The notes below the pieces were generated by a model. The model made no database searches. It was not told where the DNA came from and saw nothing but the letters and a program-made list of their open reading frames with translations. The translations under genes and the position numbers were made by a program. Shown piece after piece: positions 25,002-33,771 of a stretch of 44,705 bases of DNA (the first letter of the stretch is position 1; every line of letters begins with the position of its first letter). Source of the stretch: JAWLAT01 sp041395325 (GTDB lineage Bacteria > Pseudomonadota > Gammaproteobacteria > Xanthomonadales > SZUA-5); the NCBI GenBank assembly GCA_041395325.1, contig JAWLAT010000036.1, positions 1-44,705 on the forward strand, given 5' to 3'.

Positions 25002-27440
25002 ATGCGCCGAAGCCTGTCCTTCCTGCTGTTGCTGCTCGCCTTGTCCATGACGCGGCCAGCATCGGCCACTCCCCTGACGGTGACGCTCAGCGGCCCCAGC
25101 AATCCCACGTCGCTGGGTTTCGTCACCTCGGTGGATGTGACCATCCGACCGACGGCGCAGACGGTTCCGACCAGCAACCTCAGCGCCGAAGTGCGGACAC
25201 CGGGATTCGCTCAGGTGATTGCGCTGCAAGGGCACAACTGTCCCGGCACGCTGATTGAGGTACATGACGGCGGCGCGGCCTTTCGCTGGACGGGTCTGGG
25301 CAATCTGTCCGGCACAGCCCAAATCAGTTGCACCATCGATCTGCGCCTGTTGCGGCTGGGCGCCACGCCGCTGCTGCTGCAACTGGCCTGTGATCAATGC
25401 AGCAATCCGGCCAACAATCGGGCCGAGATCACCCTGACGGCCGAGGCACCGCCGGATCTGGCCGGTCGCATCGACACCAATCCCTTCCCCACGGTCGGCC
25501 CGGCCACACTGACCCTGAGCTTCGCCAACGAGGGAGCGGGTCTGGCTCGCAACGTCAACGTCGGCCTGTTCGGACCCCCGGCGCTGTTCGCCAACATGGT
25601 CAATGCCGGCACCGGTCACTGTACCGATGGCTACATCCTGGGCAGTGACTTTGCCAGCATTGCCATCGTCCAGATGGACCCAGGAGAGTCGGTCAGTTGT
25701 CGCTTCGATTTCGTCATCCCGGCCGCCGGCAGCTACCCGCTCAACCTGCTGATCAGTGCCGATTCGGCGGCCGGCCTGCCCGACCCCTGGCCAGACAACA
25801 ACAGTGATCAGGTCACGCTGCAAACGGCCGATCTGACCGTCAACACACGCTTCTCCTTCAGTCCCGACAGCAATCCCGGCGACGGACAGTGCGCCGACGG
25901 CAACGGCGCCTGCAGCATTCGTGCGGCCATCGAGGAGTCCAATGCCCTGCCGGGCTACCAGCGCATCAACATCCCCTACCAGGCCGGCGGCTATTTCCTG
26001 GGTGGTGTCACCGGCGCCTTGCAGATCACCGATCCGGTGCTGCTCAACGGCGCGGCCGATCCCGCTTCCGGCGCCCGGCCGTGGATCACGCGCAACGATG
26101 GCGACGACGCCAGTCTGTTCCGGATCGCCACCGACTCGCCAACTCAGACCGTATTTCATGGCCTGGAGCTCCGTGGCAATCCGCTGCTGCTCAGCGTCGA
26201 CGGCGCCATCATCAGCCAAAGCCGGGGCGCGCTGTGGCTGCGCGAATGCACGCTCAGTGGCGGACGCACCACGGGCCAGGGCGGGGCGCTGCGCGGGACC
26301 GAGGGTCTGCGCGTGACCGGTGTCGAGTTCTTCGACAATCAGGCGGCCACTGGCGGCGCCATCGCGCTGTTCGGCGTCTTCGACGGCGTTCCCGATGCGC
26401 TGATCGAAGACAGTGTCTTCGACGACAACCGGGCCCAGGACGGCACTGGCAACGGCGGCATCGGTGGTGCCCTGTATTTGTTCCGCGCCCAGGTCGACGT
26501 GCTGCGCACGGCGCTGACCAACAATCGGGCCACGGGCAATCAGGCCGGCCAGGGTGGTGCCGTGTTCATCTCTACCCAGACCCAGCTGAAGCTGCGCAAC
26601 AGCACGCTCAGCGGCAATCAGGCCGGTCAGCGCGGAGGGGCGATCGCCCACATCCAGGGTCAGGCCGAACTGGAATTCGTCACGCTGGTCTACAACGAGG
26701 CCGGACCCGGGGACAGCAGCTTCGGCCAGGGCGGCGGCATCTATGTGGCAGAAGCGGCACCGGACATCGGCAACAGCATCATTGCCTACAACAGCGCCCA
26801 GGCGGTGGGCAGTCCAATCGCAGTCCCGGTCGGCGGCAATTGCGTCGGCACCATTGACAGTCAGGGCTACAACTCGATCTCGGCGACCCTGTTTGACAAT
26901 CAATGCCAGATTGTCGGCCAGACGCAGAATGATTCGCTCAATGTCTCTCCGGCGCTGACGCCGCTGCAGATCGATACCCTCAGCGGGCAACGCTTCCACG
27001 CGCTGCGGCGCGTCAACCAGGAAATCGACAGCGCCCGCCCCAACTGTCAGACGATCCGCGATGGCGCCTTGAGCATCGATCAACTACGCCGCTTCCGGCC
27101 CGTCGAGGGCAATGGCGCCGGGTCGGCCGAGTGCGACCGAGGCGCGGTGGAGGCGCGCACCGTCGGCCTGGACCTGCTGGTCAGCGGTGGGCCCGGCTTT
27201 CAGATGGACATCAGCAATCCCTACGCGGCTTGCACCGAGCCAAGCTGCCTGTATCGATACATCCCGATCGGTGCCACGCTGACGCTGACCCCACAATCGA
27301 GTGGCGGCAGCCAGTTCACCGGCTGGAGCGGTGACTGCAGTGGCACGGCCAGCTGCACCCTGCAAATGAGCGAAGACCGTTATGTCGGGGCCAGCTTCAG
27401 CGCCGGCGCCGACCCACTGTTTGACGACGGCTTCGAATGA
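25002..27440 (+). CDS. Secreted CSLREA-domain right-handed beta-helix protein
   Basis: An 812-residue exported protein. Residues 1-21 form a signal peptide (MRRSLSFLLLLLALSMTRPASA). The first ~280 residues hold two immunoglobulin-like DUF11/CARDB-style domains. A CSLREA-type motif follows (GNGACSIRAAIEESNALPG), then Gly/Asn-rich beta-helix repeats (SGGRTTGQGGALRG, TNNRATGNQAGQGGAVF, SGNQAGQRGGAIAH). Next comes a choice-of-anchor Q segment (AECDRGAVE) and a short terminal repeat domain (FTGWSGDCSGTASCTL). The end is DPLFDDGFE. Such proteins are surface or secreted adhesins/passenger-like proteins; a substrate cannot be named. The ATG at 25002 is preferred to the upstream GTG (24960) because the signal peptide begins there, although no strong ribosome binding site is seen. 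It converges with the TPR-GGDEF gene with 24 bases between stops. Confidence 0.87.
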   Translation: MRRSLSFLLLLLALSMTRPASATPLTVTLSGPSNPTSLGFVTSVDVTIRPTAQTVPTSNLSAEVRTPGFAQVIALQGHNCPGTLIEVHDGGAAFRWTGLGNLSGTAQISCTIDLRLLRLGATPLLLQLACDQCSNPANNRAEITLTAEAPPDLAGRIDTNPFPTVGPATLTLSFANEGAGLARNVNVGLFGPPALFANMVNAGTGHCTDGYILGSDFASIAIVQMDPGESVSCRFDFVIPAAGSYPLNLLISADSAAGLPDPWPDNNSDQVTLQTADLTVNTRFSFSPDSNPGDGQCADGNGACSIRAAIEESNALPGYQRINIPYQAGGYFLGGVTGALQITDPVLLNGAADPASGARPWITRNDGDDASLFRIATDSPTQTVFHGLELRGNPLLLSVDGAIISQSRGALWLRECTLSGGRTTGQGGALRGTEGLRVTGVEFFDNQAATGGAIALFGVFDGVPDALIEDSVFDDNRAQDGTGNGGIGGALYLFRAQVDVLRTALTNNRATGNQAGQGGAVFISTQTQLKLRNSTLSGNQAGQRGGAIAHIQGQAELEFVTLVYNEAGPGDSSFGQGGGIYVAEAAPDIGNSIIAYNSAQAVGSPIAVPVGGNCVGTIDSQGYNSISATLFDNQCQIVGQTQNDSLNVSPALTPLQIDTLSGQRFHALRRVNQEIDSARPNCQTIRDGALSIDQLRRFRPVEGNGAGSAECDRGAVEARTVGLDLLVSGGPGFQMDISNPYAACTEPSCLYRYIPIGATLTLTPQSSGGSQFTGWSGDCSGTASCTLQMSEDRYVGASFSAGADPLFDDGFE

Positions 27441-27464
27441 GCTGCGTGGGAAGGCTGTGACGAC

Positions 27465-29477
27465 CTAAGGTGCCGGTCGCAGCGGGCGGTCCAGATTGAC
27501 CACCGTTGCGCCGGCGCCGGCCACTCGCGCAGCTCGAACCGCATTGCGCCCGGCGTCCTTGGCCTGGTAGAGCGCGGCGTCGGCACGGCGCAGCAACGAC
27601 GCCCACGGCTCGCCGCTACCGGCGGCCGACCAGGCATGGCCAATGCTGACCGTGACCGACAAGGCACCCGCAGGCGTGTCGATGGGCTTGGCGGCAATTT
27701 CCGAGCGCAGCGCTTCGGCCAGTTCGGCCAGGGTGGTCGGCGCACCGACCCCACCGGCCAGCAGAAACTCCTCACCGCCCCAACGCAGCGCCTGCAGCGG
27801 CCGGGGCGTGCGTCGCTCGATGCGCCTGGCGATCACCTGCAGGACGCGGTCACCCACCGGATGACCATGGCTGTCGTTGATCTGCTTGAAATGATCCACA
27901 TCGATCAGCAGGCAGCCGTGGCCGGCCGTCTCCGGCAGACCTTGCTGCAAAGCGCTCAGTGCGTGGCGGTTGCCCAGGCCGGTCAGCGGGTCGGTCACCG
28001 CAGCACGGCGTAGCGCCTCGCCGCGGCGCTGCAACTCGGCATTCATGCCGCGCTCGGCGCGATAGCGCCAGGCCAGCGCCAACGCCGTCAGCAAAAGCCC
28101 ACCGGCGGCGGCCAACAGCAACCACAGCGTGAGCCGCTGGCGTTCCAGGCTGAGCGACTGCAAGTCCCGTTCGCGCGCCATCAGCGCTACCTGCGATTCG
28201 ATCTCGCGCCGATCCAGGGTCAGCTGCATGTCCGCCACGCGCCGTGCCGTGATGCTGCTGTTGAGTTGGCGATCGATGGCATTGAAGGCCTGACTGGCCG
28301 CGTAGGCGGCAGCCGGCTCGCCGACCGCCAGCAGCACGGGTCCCTGCAGTTCCAGGATCTGCCGCTCCGACAACAGATCCTCGGTACGCCGGGCTTCCAG
28401 CAGCAGTTCCGCCAGTTCGCTGGCCGCCTCGGCATCGCGACCGTTGTCGTGCAGCAGGCCGGCACGAATGAGGCGCCGCACCAGGACCGAACGAACGCCG
28501 TCGAAGTCACGGCCCAGCTCGATCGATTGCTCGATCGCCTGCAAGGCCGCGACGGGCTGCTGCTCCGCCGCCAACAGCCGGGCCTGGCGGCTGTAGACGG
28601 TGGCCAGGGTTTGCGGATTGCTGCCCAGGCGAGCCAGCCGGATGGCCTCATCCACCGACTGGCGCGCTGGCGACAATTGAGCGGCCGCGATCTGTACCCC
28701 GGCGATGTCGGCCAGCATCTCGGCGCGATCGACCAGCGCTTCGGGCGGGATGACCTCGAGCGCCTGCTGGTAGTAGCGCAGCGCCGGCTCCAGATCGTCC
28801 ATTTCGACGTAGATGCGGCCGATCTTGCTCAGCGACTCGGCAATCTCGACGCGGTTGTCCAGTACCCGCGCCAGTTCCAGTGCCCGCTTGTGTCCATCCA
28901 GCGCCAGATAGAGCTGACCGGCACGTCGGCGCAGGATCGACAGGGCGTTGAGCGTCTGGATCTCGCCGGCCTGATCGGCATATTCGCGCCGCAGCGCCAG
29001 TGCTTCCTCGAGGTGCTCGATGGCACCGGCGGTGTCACCCTGCCGGCGAGCGAGCACACCCTCGGCGTGCAGCACCCGAGCCAGCCACAACGGCTGCGAT
29101 TCGATCCGCGCCAGTTCGCGCATCTCGTCCAACAGCGCGTGGGTGGCCGCCACTTCGACCCGGCCGATGCGCACCCAGGCCAGATATTCCAGCGCATCCA
29201 TCAGCTCGGTGGCGTTGCCGCTGGCTCGGGCGCGAGTCAGCCGCTGCTCGCCCAGGCGCTGCGCCGCCACCGGGTCGGATGAGCCCAACAGGGCACGGGC
29301 TTGATCCAGGGGCGCGGCAATGGGATCGGTGGTCAGCGGCGTCTGTGCCGTCAGCGGCGTCAACGCGCCGGCAACGATCGCGGCGCAGGACAGCACCAGC
29401 CAACGCCGCGCATGCCCCGCAGCGCCCCGAGCCCGGGGCACGCGCATTGCGTTCGATTCAAGCGCTGCCGTTGTCAT
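27465..29477 (-). CDS. TPR-repeat diguanylate cyclase (GGEEF)
   Basis: A 670-residue membrane-anchored cyclase making cyclic di-GMP. An N-terminal signal/anchor (about residues 26-46) leads into a periplasmic array of TPR-like helices (residues ~60-390, e.g. GAIEHLEEALALRREYADQ, EPALRYYQQALEVIPPEAL). A coiled region, one membrane helix (LTLWLLLAAAGGLLLTALALAW, ~455-476) and a C-terminal GGDEF domain follow. The catalytic motif is intact as GGEEF, with VDHFKQINDSHGHPVGD for metal and nucleotide binding. The inhibitory I-site RxxD five residues before the motif is absent (RPLQ), so product inhibition is probably weak. Starts at 29477 or 29447 are both possible. It lies 100 bases downstream of the HEAT-repeat genes on the same strand and could belong to that operon. 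Confidence 0.9.
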   Translation of the reverse strand: MTTAALESNAMRVPRARGAAGHARRWLVLSCAAIVAGALTPLTAQTPLTTDPIAAPLDQARALLGSSDPVAAQRLGEQRLTRARASGNATELMDALEYLAWVRIGRVEVAATHALLDEMRELARIESQPLWLARVLHAEGVLARRQGDTAGAIEHLEEALALRREYADQAGEIQTLNALSILRRRAGQLYLALDGHKRALELARVLDNRVEIAESLSKIGRIYVEMDDLEPALRYYQQALEVIPPEALVDRAEMLADIAGVQIAAAQLSPARQSVDEAIRLARLGSNPQTLATVYSRQARLLAAEQQPVAALQAIEQSIELGRDFDGVRSVLVRRLIRAGLLHDNGRDAEAASELAELLLEARRTEDLLSERQILELQGPVLLAVGEPAAAYAASQAFNAIDRQLNSSITARRVADMQLTLDRREIESQVALMARERDLQSLSLERQRLTLWLLLAAAGGLLLTALALAWRYRAERGMNAELQRRGEALRRAAVTDPLTGLGNRHALSALQQGLPETAGHGCLLIDVDHFKQINDSHGHPVGDRVLQVIARRIERRTPRPLQALRWGGEEFLLAGGVGAPTTLAELAEALRSEIAAKPIDTPAGALSVTVSIGHAWSAAGSGEPWASLLRRADAALYQAKDAGRNAVRAARVAGAGATVVNLDRPLRPAP

Positions 29478-29577
29478 CGCCCGGCAGCATGCCGAGCGGT
29501 TTCCACGGCGAACAGTACGCAGCCAGCAACGCAGACATTGATTGCATTGTTGAATGCGCGCCAGCCAGGGCAGACGA

Positions 29578-30525
29578 CTATTTCAGCACCGTATCGAGAT
29601 ATCGCCAGGCGTCGTCATCGTCGCTTTGCGCCAGCCAGAACAGGGCCTGCTTGCGCAACTTCGCATCCACGGTGGGTTGCTCCAGCAACTGCACCAGCGC
29701 ACGCACACCGCGGGCATCGGGCAGCTGCGACAGCGCAAAGACCATCTGCTCACGCACCTGCTGCGAGCTCTCATTCCGCAGTGCGGCTTGCAACGCCGCT
29801 TCGGCGCGCGCATCGCCCTGTTGAGCCAGCCAGAACCAGGCCTGCGAGCGCACCTTGGCGGCAGGATCGCTGCGCCCCTGCTCGACCAGCGCATCGAAGG
29901 CCACCGGCAGCTCGGTTTGCGAGATCACGAAGCTGGCATGCTCGCGAAACTTCGCGCTGTCGTCGTGCAGCGCGGCCAACAGCTGGCGCTGGCTGGCCTG
30001 AGGCCGCGACTGGCCCAACCAGAACAAGGCGCTCTTGCGGTCCTTCAGCGGCTGCTCGGGCGCCAGCGCCTGAGTGAGAATCGTGCCAGCCCGCGCGCCG
30101 GCATGGCTGGCCAGTGCCGCATGAATATCACCGTTGATCCGCGCACCGGACTGCAGCTGGGAAGCCAGCCAGTCGGCGCTGTCGTCGGCAGCCAGTTGGC
30201 CCAGGTCGCGGACGGGCAGACTGCCGGCCGCGACCGGGCACTGATCGCCCACCGCCAGCAATTCGGTCAGCCGGCCCTGCTGCAGATGCGCGTGCAGCAA
30301 GACCCGTTGACCATGGTCCGCGTCTTGATCGTGGATGTAGCTGATGCCGCGCCTGCGTCGATCCAGCTGACAGTCCGTGATGTGGTCGTTGGCGTAGCAG
30401 CAGCCGGTGGCCGCTTCAGGCAAACGATCGACGGTCCAGCGGTACCAGCCATCTTCCGTGGGCAAACCCGCCAGGCCGGCGGCGGGACCGAAAACCAGGG
30501 CAGCCCAGGTCAGTATCACCTTCAT
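29578..30525 (-). CDS. Exported HEAT-repeat protein (second of pair)
   Basis: A 315-residue protein with a signal peptide (MKVILTWAALVFGPAAGLAG). An N-terminal ~110-residue domain has a Cys pair (TGCCYANDHITDC) and the phrase YIHDQDADHGQRVLLHAHL. At least five HEAT/PBS-lyase-like repeats follow (e.g. KDRKSALFWLGQSRPQASQRQLLAAL, KVRSQAWFWLAQQGDARAEAAL, KLRKQALFWLAQSDDDDAW), forming an alpha-solenoid for protein binding. A GTG at 30528 is possible, but the ATG at 30525 has GGGGAG at ideal spacing. This ATG overlaps the stop of the upstream HEAT gene by one base (TGATG), so the two are translationally coupled. It is the fourth gene after the ECF sigma factor; I infer a periplasmic partner in that signalling system. 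Confidence 0.83.
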   Translation of the reverse strand: MKVILTWAALVFGPAAGLAGLPTEDGWYRWTVDRLPEAATGCCYANDHITDCQLDRRRRGISYIHDQDADHGQRVLLHAHLQQGRLTELLAVGDQCPVAAGSLPVRDLGQLAADDSADWLASQLQSGARINGDIHAALASHAGARAGTILTQALAPEQPLKDRKSALFWLGQSRPQASQRQLLAALHDDSAKFREHASFVISQTELPVAFDALVEQGRSDPAAKVRSQAWFWLAQQGDARAEAALQAALRNESSQQVREQMVFALSQLPDARGVRALVQLLEQPTVDAKLRKQALFWLAQSDDDDAWRYLDTVLK

Positions 30526-31421
30526 CACAGTTCTCCCCGCAGCGCCGCATCAATGGCTTCCAGGGCCTCATCGCCGCCCATGATCGTCAGGGTCCGCAGC
30601 AACTCACGCTTGTGTGCCGGATCATTGCTCTGCCGATACAGCGCCAGCACAGCCGCCTCGGCATCGGCGACCAACAATCCCTGCAGCGCCGCTTCGCGCA
30701 GCGCGTCGTCACTGGCCTCTTGATAGAGCTGCTGCAGTGCCTGCTCGGCTGCCTCACCATCGACGATGCCGATGGCCCGAATCGCTTCCAGCCGCAAATC
30801 CGACTGACCATTGCCACGCGCCATCGCCAGCAAACCGTCCAGGTCGTCGGCTACGGCCAGCGCGTTGACCAGGCTGGTGCTGCCGCGCCCGCTGCTGGCC
30901 AATTGCCGCAACTGCGCCTGTGCCCCCATCGCGCCGAGCATCGAGATGGCCTCGTCGGCGCCGGGGTCGCTGGCATCCTGCGCCACCTGGTAGACCTCGT
31001 CGGGCCGATCGGCAATCAGCCAGGCCTGCAGCACGGCGCTGCGGATCTCGGCATCGCCGTCGCGATAGATGCTCTGCAGCTCACCCACCGATGCCTCGTC
31101 GCCACCGATGCCGATCGACCGGATGGCTTCGACGCGTAGCTCGGCGTCGCCGCTGCGGGCGGTCTGCAGCAGCAGTGTGCGGGCGGCCGGATCCTCGACC
31201 TGACTCAGCACGAACAACGCGCGCTGCTTGACTTCGGTGCTGGCCGAGCCGGCCAGGGTTCGTTGCAGCAGCGGCAGTGCGCGCTCGGCCGGGGCCGCCA
31301 TCAGCCCTTCCAGCGCCACCAGCGCCAGTTGGTCGCGTTCGCTGACCGGCTCGCGGGCCTGCAGCGAGGCAGCTGCCAGCAGGCCGGCGGCGATCAAGGT
31401 CAAGCTTCGTCGGGACATCAT
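30525..31421 (-). CDS. Exported HEAT-repeat protein (first of pair)
   Basis: A 298-residue protein with a signal peptide (MMSRRSLTLIAAGLLAAASLQA). Tandem HEAT/armadillo-like repeats fill most of the mature part, with units such as EVKQRALFVLSQVEDPAARTLLL, ELRVEAIRSIGIGGDEASV and DLRLEAIRAIGIVDGEAAEQ. The repeats should form a curved solenoid that binds another protein in the periplasm. AGGAG seven bases before the ATG, located within the last codons of the anti-sigma gene, supports the start. Only 10 bases separate it from that gene and it overlaps the next HEAT gene, placing it inside the sigma/anti-sigma operon. No enzymatic motif is visible. Confidence 0.85.
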   Translation of the reverse strand: MMSRRSLTLIAAGLLAAASLQAREPVSERDQLALVALEGLMAAPAERALPLLQRTLAGSASTEVKQRALFVLSQVEDPAARTLLLQTARSGDAELRVEAIRSIGIGGDEASVGELQSIYRDGDAEIRSAVLQAWLIADRPDEVYQVAQDASDPGADEAISMLGAMGAQAQLRQLASSGRGSTSLVNALAVADDLDGLLAMARGNGQSDLRLEAIRAIGIVDGEAAEQALQQLYQEASDDALREAALQGLLVADAEAAVLALYRQSNDPAHKRELLRTLTIMGGDEALEAIDAALRGEL

Positions 31422-31431
31422 CGGTGGACTC

Positions 31432-32139
31432 CTACAGGGTGTGTGTCTGCTTGGACGCGGCCGGGCTCAATTTGGTTTGCATGGCACCCAGTTCGAAGCT
31501 CAGACGCTGCCGTGTGGCTGCCGCGGCCGGGTCGTTGTCGCGTGCGGCCTGCAGCGATTCCAGGGTCAGCTCGAAGGCGCGCAGCACCCGGGCCAGCTCC
31601 TGGTCGCCCTGCGCTGCGGCGGCCGCGGCGTGCATGCGGTTCTGCGCCAGGCTCTGCGCCAGCAGGTCGTGCTGCTGATCGGCCGAGCCGGGCCACTGCG
31701 CCAGCCGTGCGCGCGTGTCGGCCAGATACAGCGCCACGCCTCGCTGCAGGGCACCGGTCTCGGCGCTGTCCTGTGCCACCGGCGGCGGCTGCTGCGCGGC
31801 GCCGGTCGGCGGCAGACGCCAACGCTCCAGGCTGAGCGCGAAGGTCGCCAGCACGATGGTGGCAAGCCCAGCCACCAGCCAGCCTTGCGGCCAGCGCCGA
31901 TCACTGCTGGCCGTCAGACGCTGCTCGCGCGCCAGGGCACGGCGCCAGCGGGCCTGGGCGGCGGCTGGGGCGGGCTCGAATGAATCATCGGCAGGCCAGG
32001 TCCGCAACGGCGCCTGCCAGGCGGTCAGCCGTCGCCGCAATTCGGGGTCGGCAGCGATGGCCTGCTCCAGTTGCCGTCGTTGGTCGGCCGGCAGGCTGTC
32101 GTCCAGCAACAGCGCCAGCAATTGTTCGTCGTTGATCAT
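31432..32139 (-). CDS. Probable membrane anti-sigma factor
   Basis: A 235-residue bitopic protein encoded right after an ECF sigma factor, its ATG overlapping the sigma stop codon (ATGA). The N-terminal ~80 residues are a helical cytoplasmic domain (MINDEQLLALLLDDSLPADQRRQLEQAIAADPELRRRL), of the size and place of an anti-sigma domain but without the Cys/His zinc motif of ZAS proteins. One membrane helix (WLVAGLATIVLATFALSLERW, about 86-106) leads to a ~130-residue periplasmic part rich in Ala and Gln with helical, possibly coiled-coil, character. The role as anti-sigma factor comes from position and topology, not from a recognised signature. The coupling suggests it holds the sigma factor at the membrane until a periplasmic signal arrives. 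Confidence 0.72.
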   Translation of the reverse strand: MINDEQLLALLLDDSLPADQRRQLEQAIAADPELRRRLTAWQAPLRTWPADDSFEPAPAAAQARWRRALAREQRLTASSDRRWPQGWLVAGLATIVLATFALSLERWRLPPTGAAQQPPPVAQDSAETGALQRGVALYLADTRARLAQWPGSADQQHDLLAQSLAQNRMHAAAAAAQGDQELARVLRAFELTLESLQAARDNDPAAAATRQRLSFELGAMQTKLSPAASKQTHTL

Positions 32140-32672
32140 GTGGGACTCCGCCAGGCTTGCAGGGCGTCGCGCAGTTTGCGCAGGGCCCGAAACAGCGCCT
32201 GCTTCACGCTGCCCAGGCTGCTGTCGAGTTGTTCGGCGATCTCTTCCAGGCGCCATTGCTCCAGGTGCTTGAGCACGAAGCAGACGCGCTCCAGATCGGT
32301 CAGCTGCGCCAGCGCCAGATTCAGGTCGCTGGCCAATGCAGGGGCCAGCCCGGCCCCGGCCAGTTCGCCCTCGACCGATTCGGCCGCCAGCGCCAGCGGG
32401 CTGCGCAGCCGTTCGCGCCGCATCCGATCCAGCGCTGCGTTGATGGCGATGCGATGGACCCAGGTGTCGAGCTCGGACTCGCCGCGAAAGCGCTCGCGGC
32501 CGTGCCAGGCCTTGAGCAACGCATCCTGCACCGCATCCTCGGCCCAGTTGGCGTCACCGGTAATGCGCAGGCAGGCCTGATACCAACGGCCGCTGCGCTG
32601 GCTGATCAAACGCTCGAATCGCGCCGCCGCGGTGGCGGCAGCGCTGGGCAACAGACGCGCGAACAGATTCAT
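32136..32672 (-). CDS. ECF-type RNA polymerase sigma factor
   Basis: A 178-residue sigma-70 family factor with regions 2 and 4 only. Region 2 covers about residues 22-90 (RSGRWYQACLRITGDANWAEDAVQDALLKAW, then ESELDTWVHRIAINAALDRMRRER). Region 4 is about 120-172 (LAQLTDLERVCFVLKHLEQWRLEEIAEQLDSSLGSVKQALFRALRKLR). The ATG at 32672 (MNLFARLLPS) is preferred over a TTG at 32732. It heads a tight operon with the probable anti-sigma factor and two exported HEAT-repeat proteins. The product should direct polymerase to a small regulon, perhaps including its own operon. I find no obvious ECF-type -35/-10 pair in the 83 bases upstream. Confidence 0.93.
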   Translation of the reverse strand: MNLFARLLPSAAATAAARFERLISQRSGRWYQACLRITGDANWAEDAVQDALLKAWHGRERFRGESELDTWVHRIAINAALDRMRRERLRSPLALAAESVEGELAGAGLAPALASDLNLALAQLTDLERVCFVLKHLEQWRLEEIAEQLDSSLGSVKQALFRALRKLRDALQAWRSPT

Positions 32673-32755
32673 GCCGGCTTGGACGCAGCGCCGTGGCGAA
32701 AAGTTAGCCTGTGCGCGTCCTGTGATCGGCAACGCAGTCGGACGAGCTCGTCACG

Positions 32756-33670
32756 ATGCTTGACGCTGCCCTTACGGTCGCCTCTGGCAGGATGACGGCC
32801 CCTCGCATTCAGTGCCCTGACATGCTCCACCGCGTCGACCGTTTCCTGCAGCCGCTGGGCCGCTTCTGGCATCTGCTGCTGTCGCTGTGGCTGGTGGCCC
32901 TGGTGGGCTGGCTGGATCTGCGCAGCGGCGCCGAGATGTCCTTCTCGATCTTCTATCTGGCCCCGGTCGGCTTGCTGGCCTGGTATCGCGGTCGCCGCTG
33001 GGGTCTGGCCATCAGCCTGCTGGCCGCCTTCGTCTGGTTCAGCATCGACAGCCGCACCGGCCGACCCTACAGCCAACCCTCGATGCCCTACTGGAACGCC
33101 GCCGTGCGGCTGGGTTTCTTCGTCATCACCGCGTTGCTGCTGGCGCGCCTGCGATTGGCCCTGACCGAATTGCGGCGATTGGCCGAGCGCGATGGCCTGA
33201 CCGGGCTGTACAACGCCCGGCGCCTGCGTCAGCTGTGCCAGCGTGCGCTGGCGGCCATGCCTGATCACGGTCATCCCTGCAGCATCGTCTATTTCGATGT
33301 CGATGGCTTCAAGGGCATCAATGATCGCCTGGGCCACAGCGTCGGCGACGAGGTGCTGCAGGCCATCGGCCAACGGCTGCTGCAGTGTCTGCGTGAATCA
33401 GATCACGCCGGACGCATCGGCGGCGACGAGTTCGTCGTACTGGCGCCGGTCTGCGACGAGGCCACCGCCGGCCGACGCGCCGAGCGCCTGCAACGCGAGT
33501 TGCGCCAGCTGGCCACCGAACGTGGCTGGCCAATCGGCTTCAGCATCGGCGTGGTCGTGCTCAACCAGCCCCCCGCCAATGCCGACGCCGCCATCGCCCT
33601 GGCCGACGCCCAGATGTACCGCGCCAAGCAGGGCGGCAAGGACCGGATCTGTCTGGCCGTCGCTGGCTGA
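32756..33670 (+). CDS. Membrane diguanylate cyclase (GGDEF)
   Basis: A 304-residue inner-membrane cyclase making cyclic di-GMP. Four hydrophobic segments fill residues ~35-130 (LWLVALVGWLDLRSG, FSIFYLAPVGLLAWYRGRRWG), a sensor type common in GGDEF proteins and kinases. The GGDEF domain starts at RDGLTGLYNARR and has FDVDGFKGINDRLGHSVGD. The catalytic motif GGDEF is intact, and a complete inhibitory site, RESD, sits five residues before it, so feedback inhibition is expected. The start is uncertain: the frame opens at 32756, but conserved sequence begins at the ATG at 32822 (MLHRVDRF), and neither has a strong ribosome binding site. It diverges from the ECF sigma operon and precedes ppk1 by about 100 bases. 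Confidence 0.9.
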   Translation: MLDAALTVASGRMTAPRIQCPDMLHRVDRFLQPLGRFWHLLLSLWLVALVGWLDLRSGAEMSFSIFYLAPVGLLAWYRGRRWGLAISLLAAFVWFSIDSRTGRPYSQPSMPYWNAAVRLGFFVITALLLARLRLALTELRRLAERDGLTGLYNARRLRQLCQRALAAMPDHGHPCSIVYFDVDGFKGINDRLGHSVGDEVLQAIGQRLLQCLRESDHAGRIGGDEFVVLAPVCDEATAGRRAERLQRELRQLATERGWPIGFSIGVVVLNQPPANADAAIALADAQMYRAKQGGKDRICLAVAG

Positions 33671-33771
33671 GGTCGACTTCGAAGTCTCCGCCCTGCGCCC
33701 TCGCCCCCGAAACTGTCACCCGATTCTGCTACCTTCGGGAGCGCTTCGAATGCCCGCCCGGATTGGCCTGC

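Noticed and set aside
24942..27083. Minus-strand open frame (713 codons)
   Set aside because: Antisense to the CSLREA/beta-helix protein, which has a signal peptide and recognisable domains; the minus frame has none.
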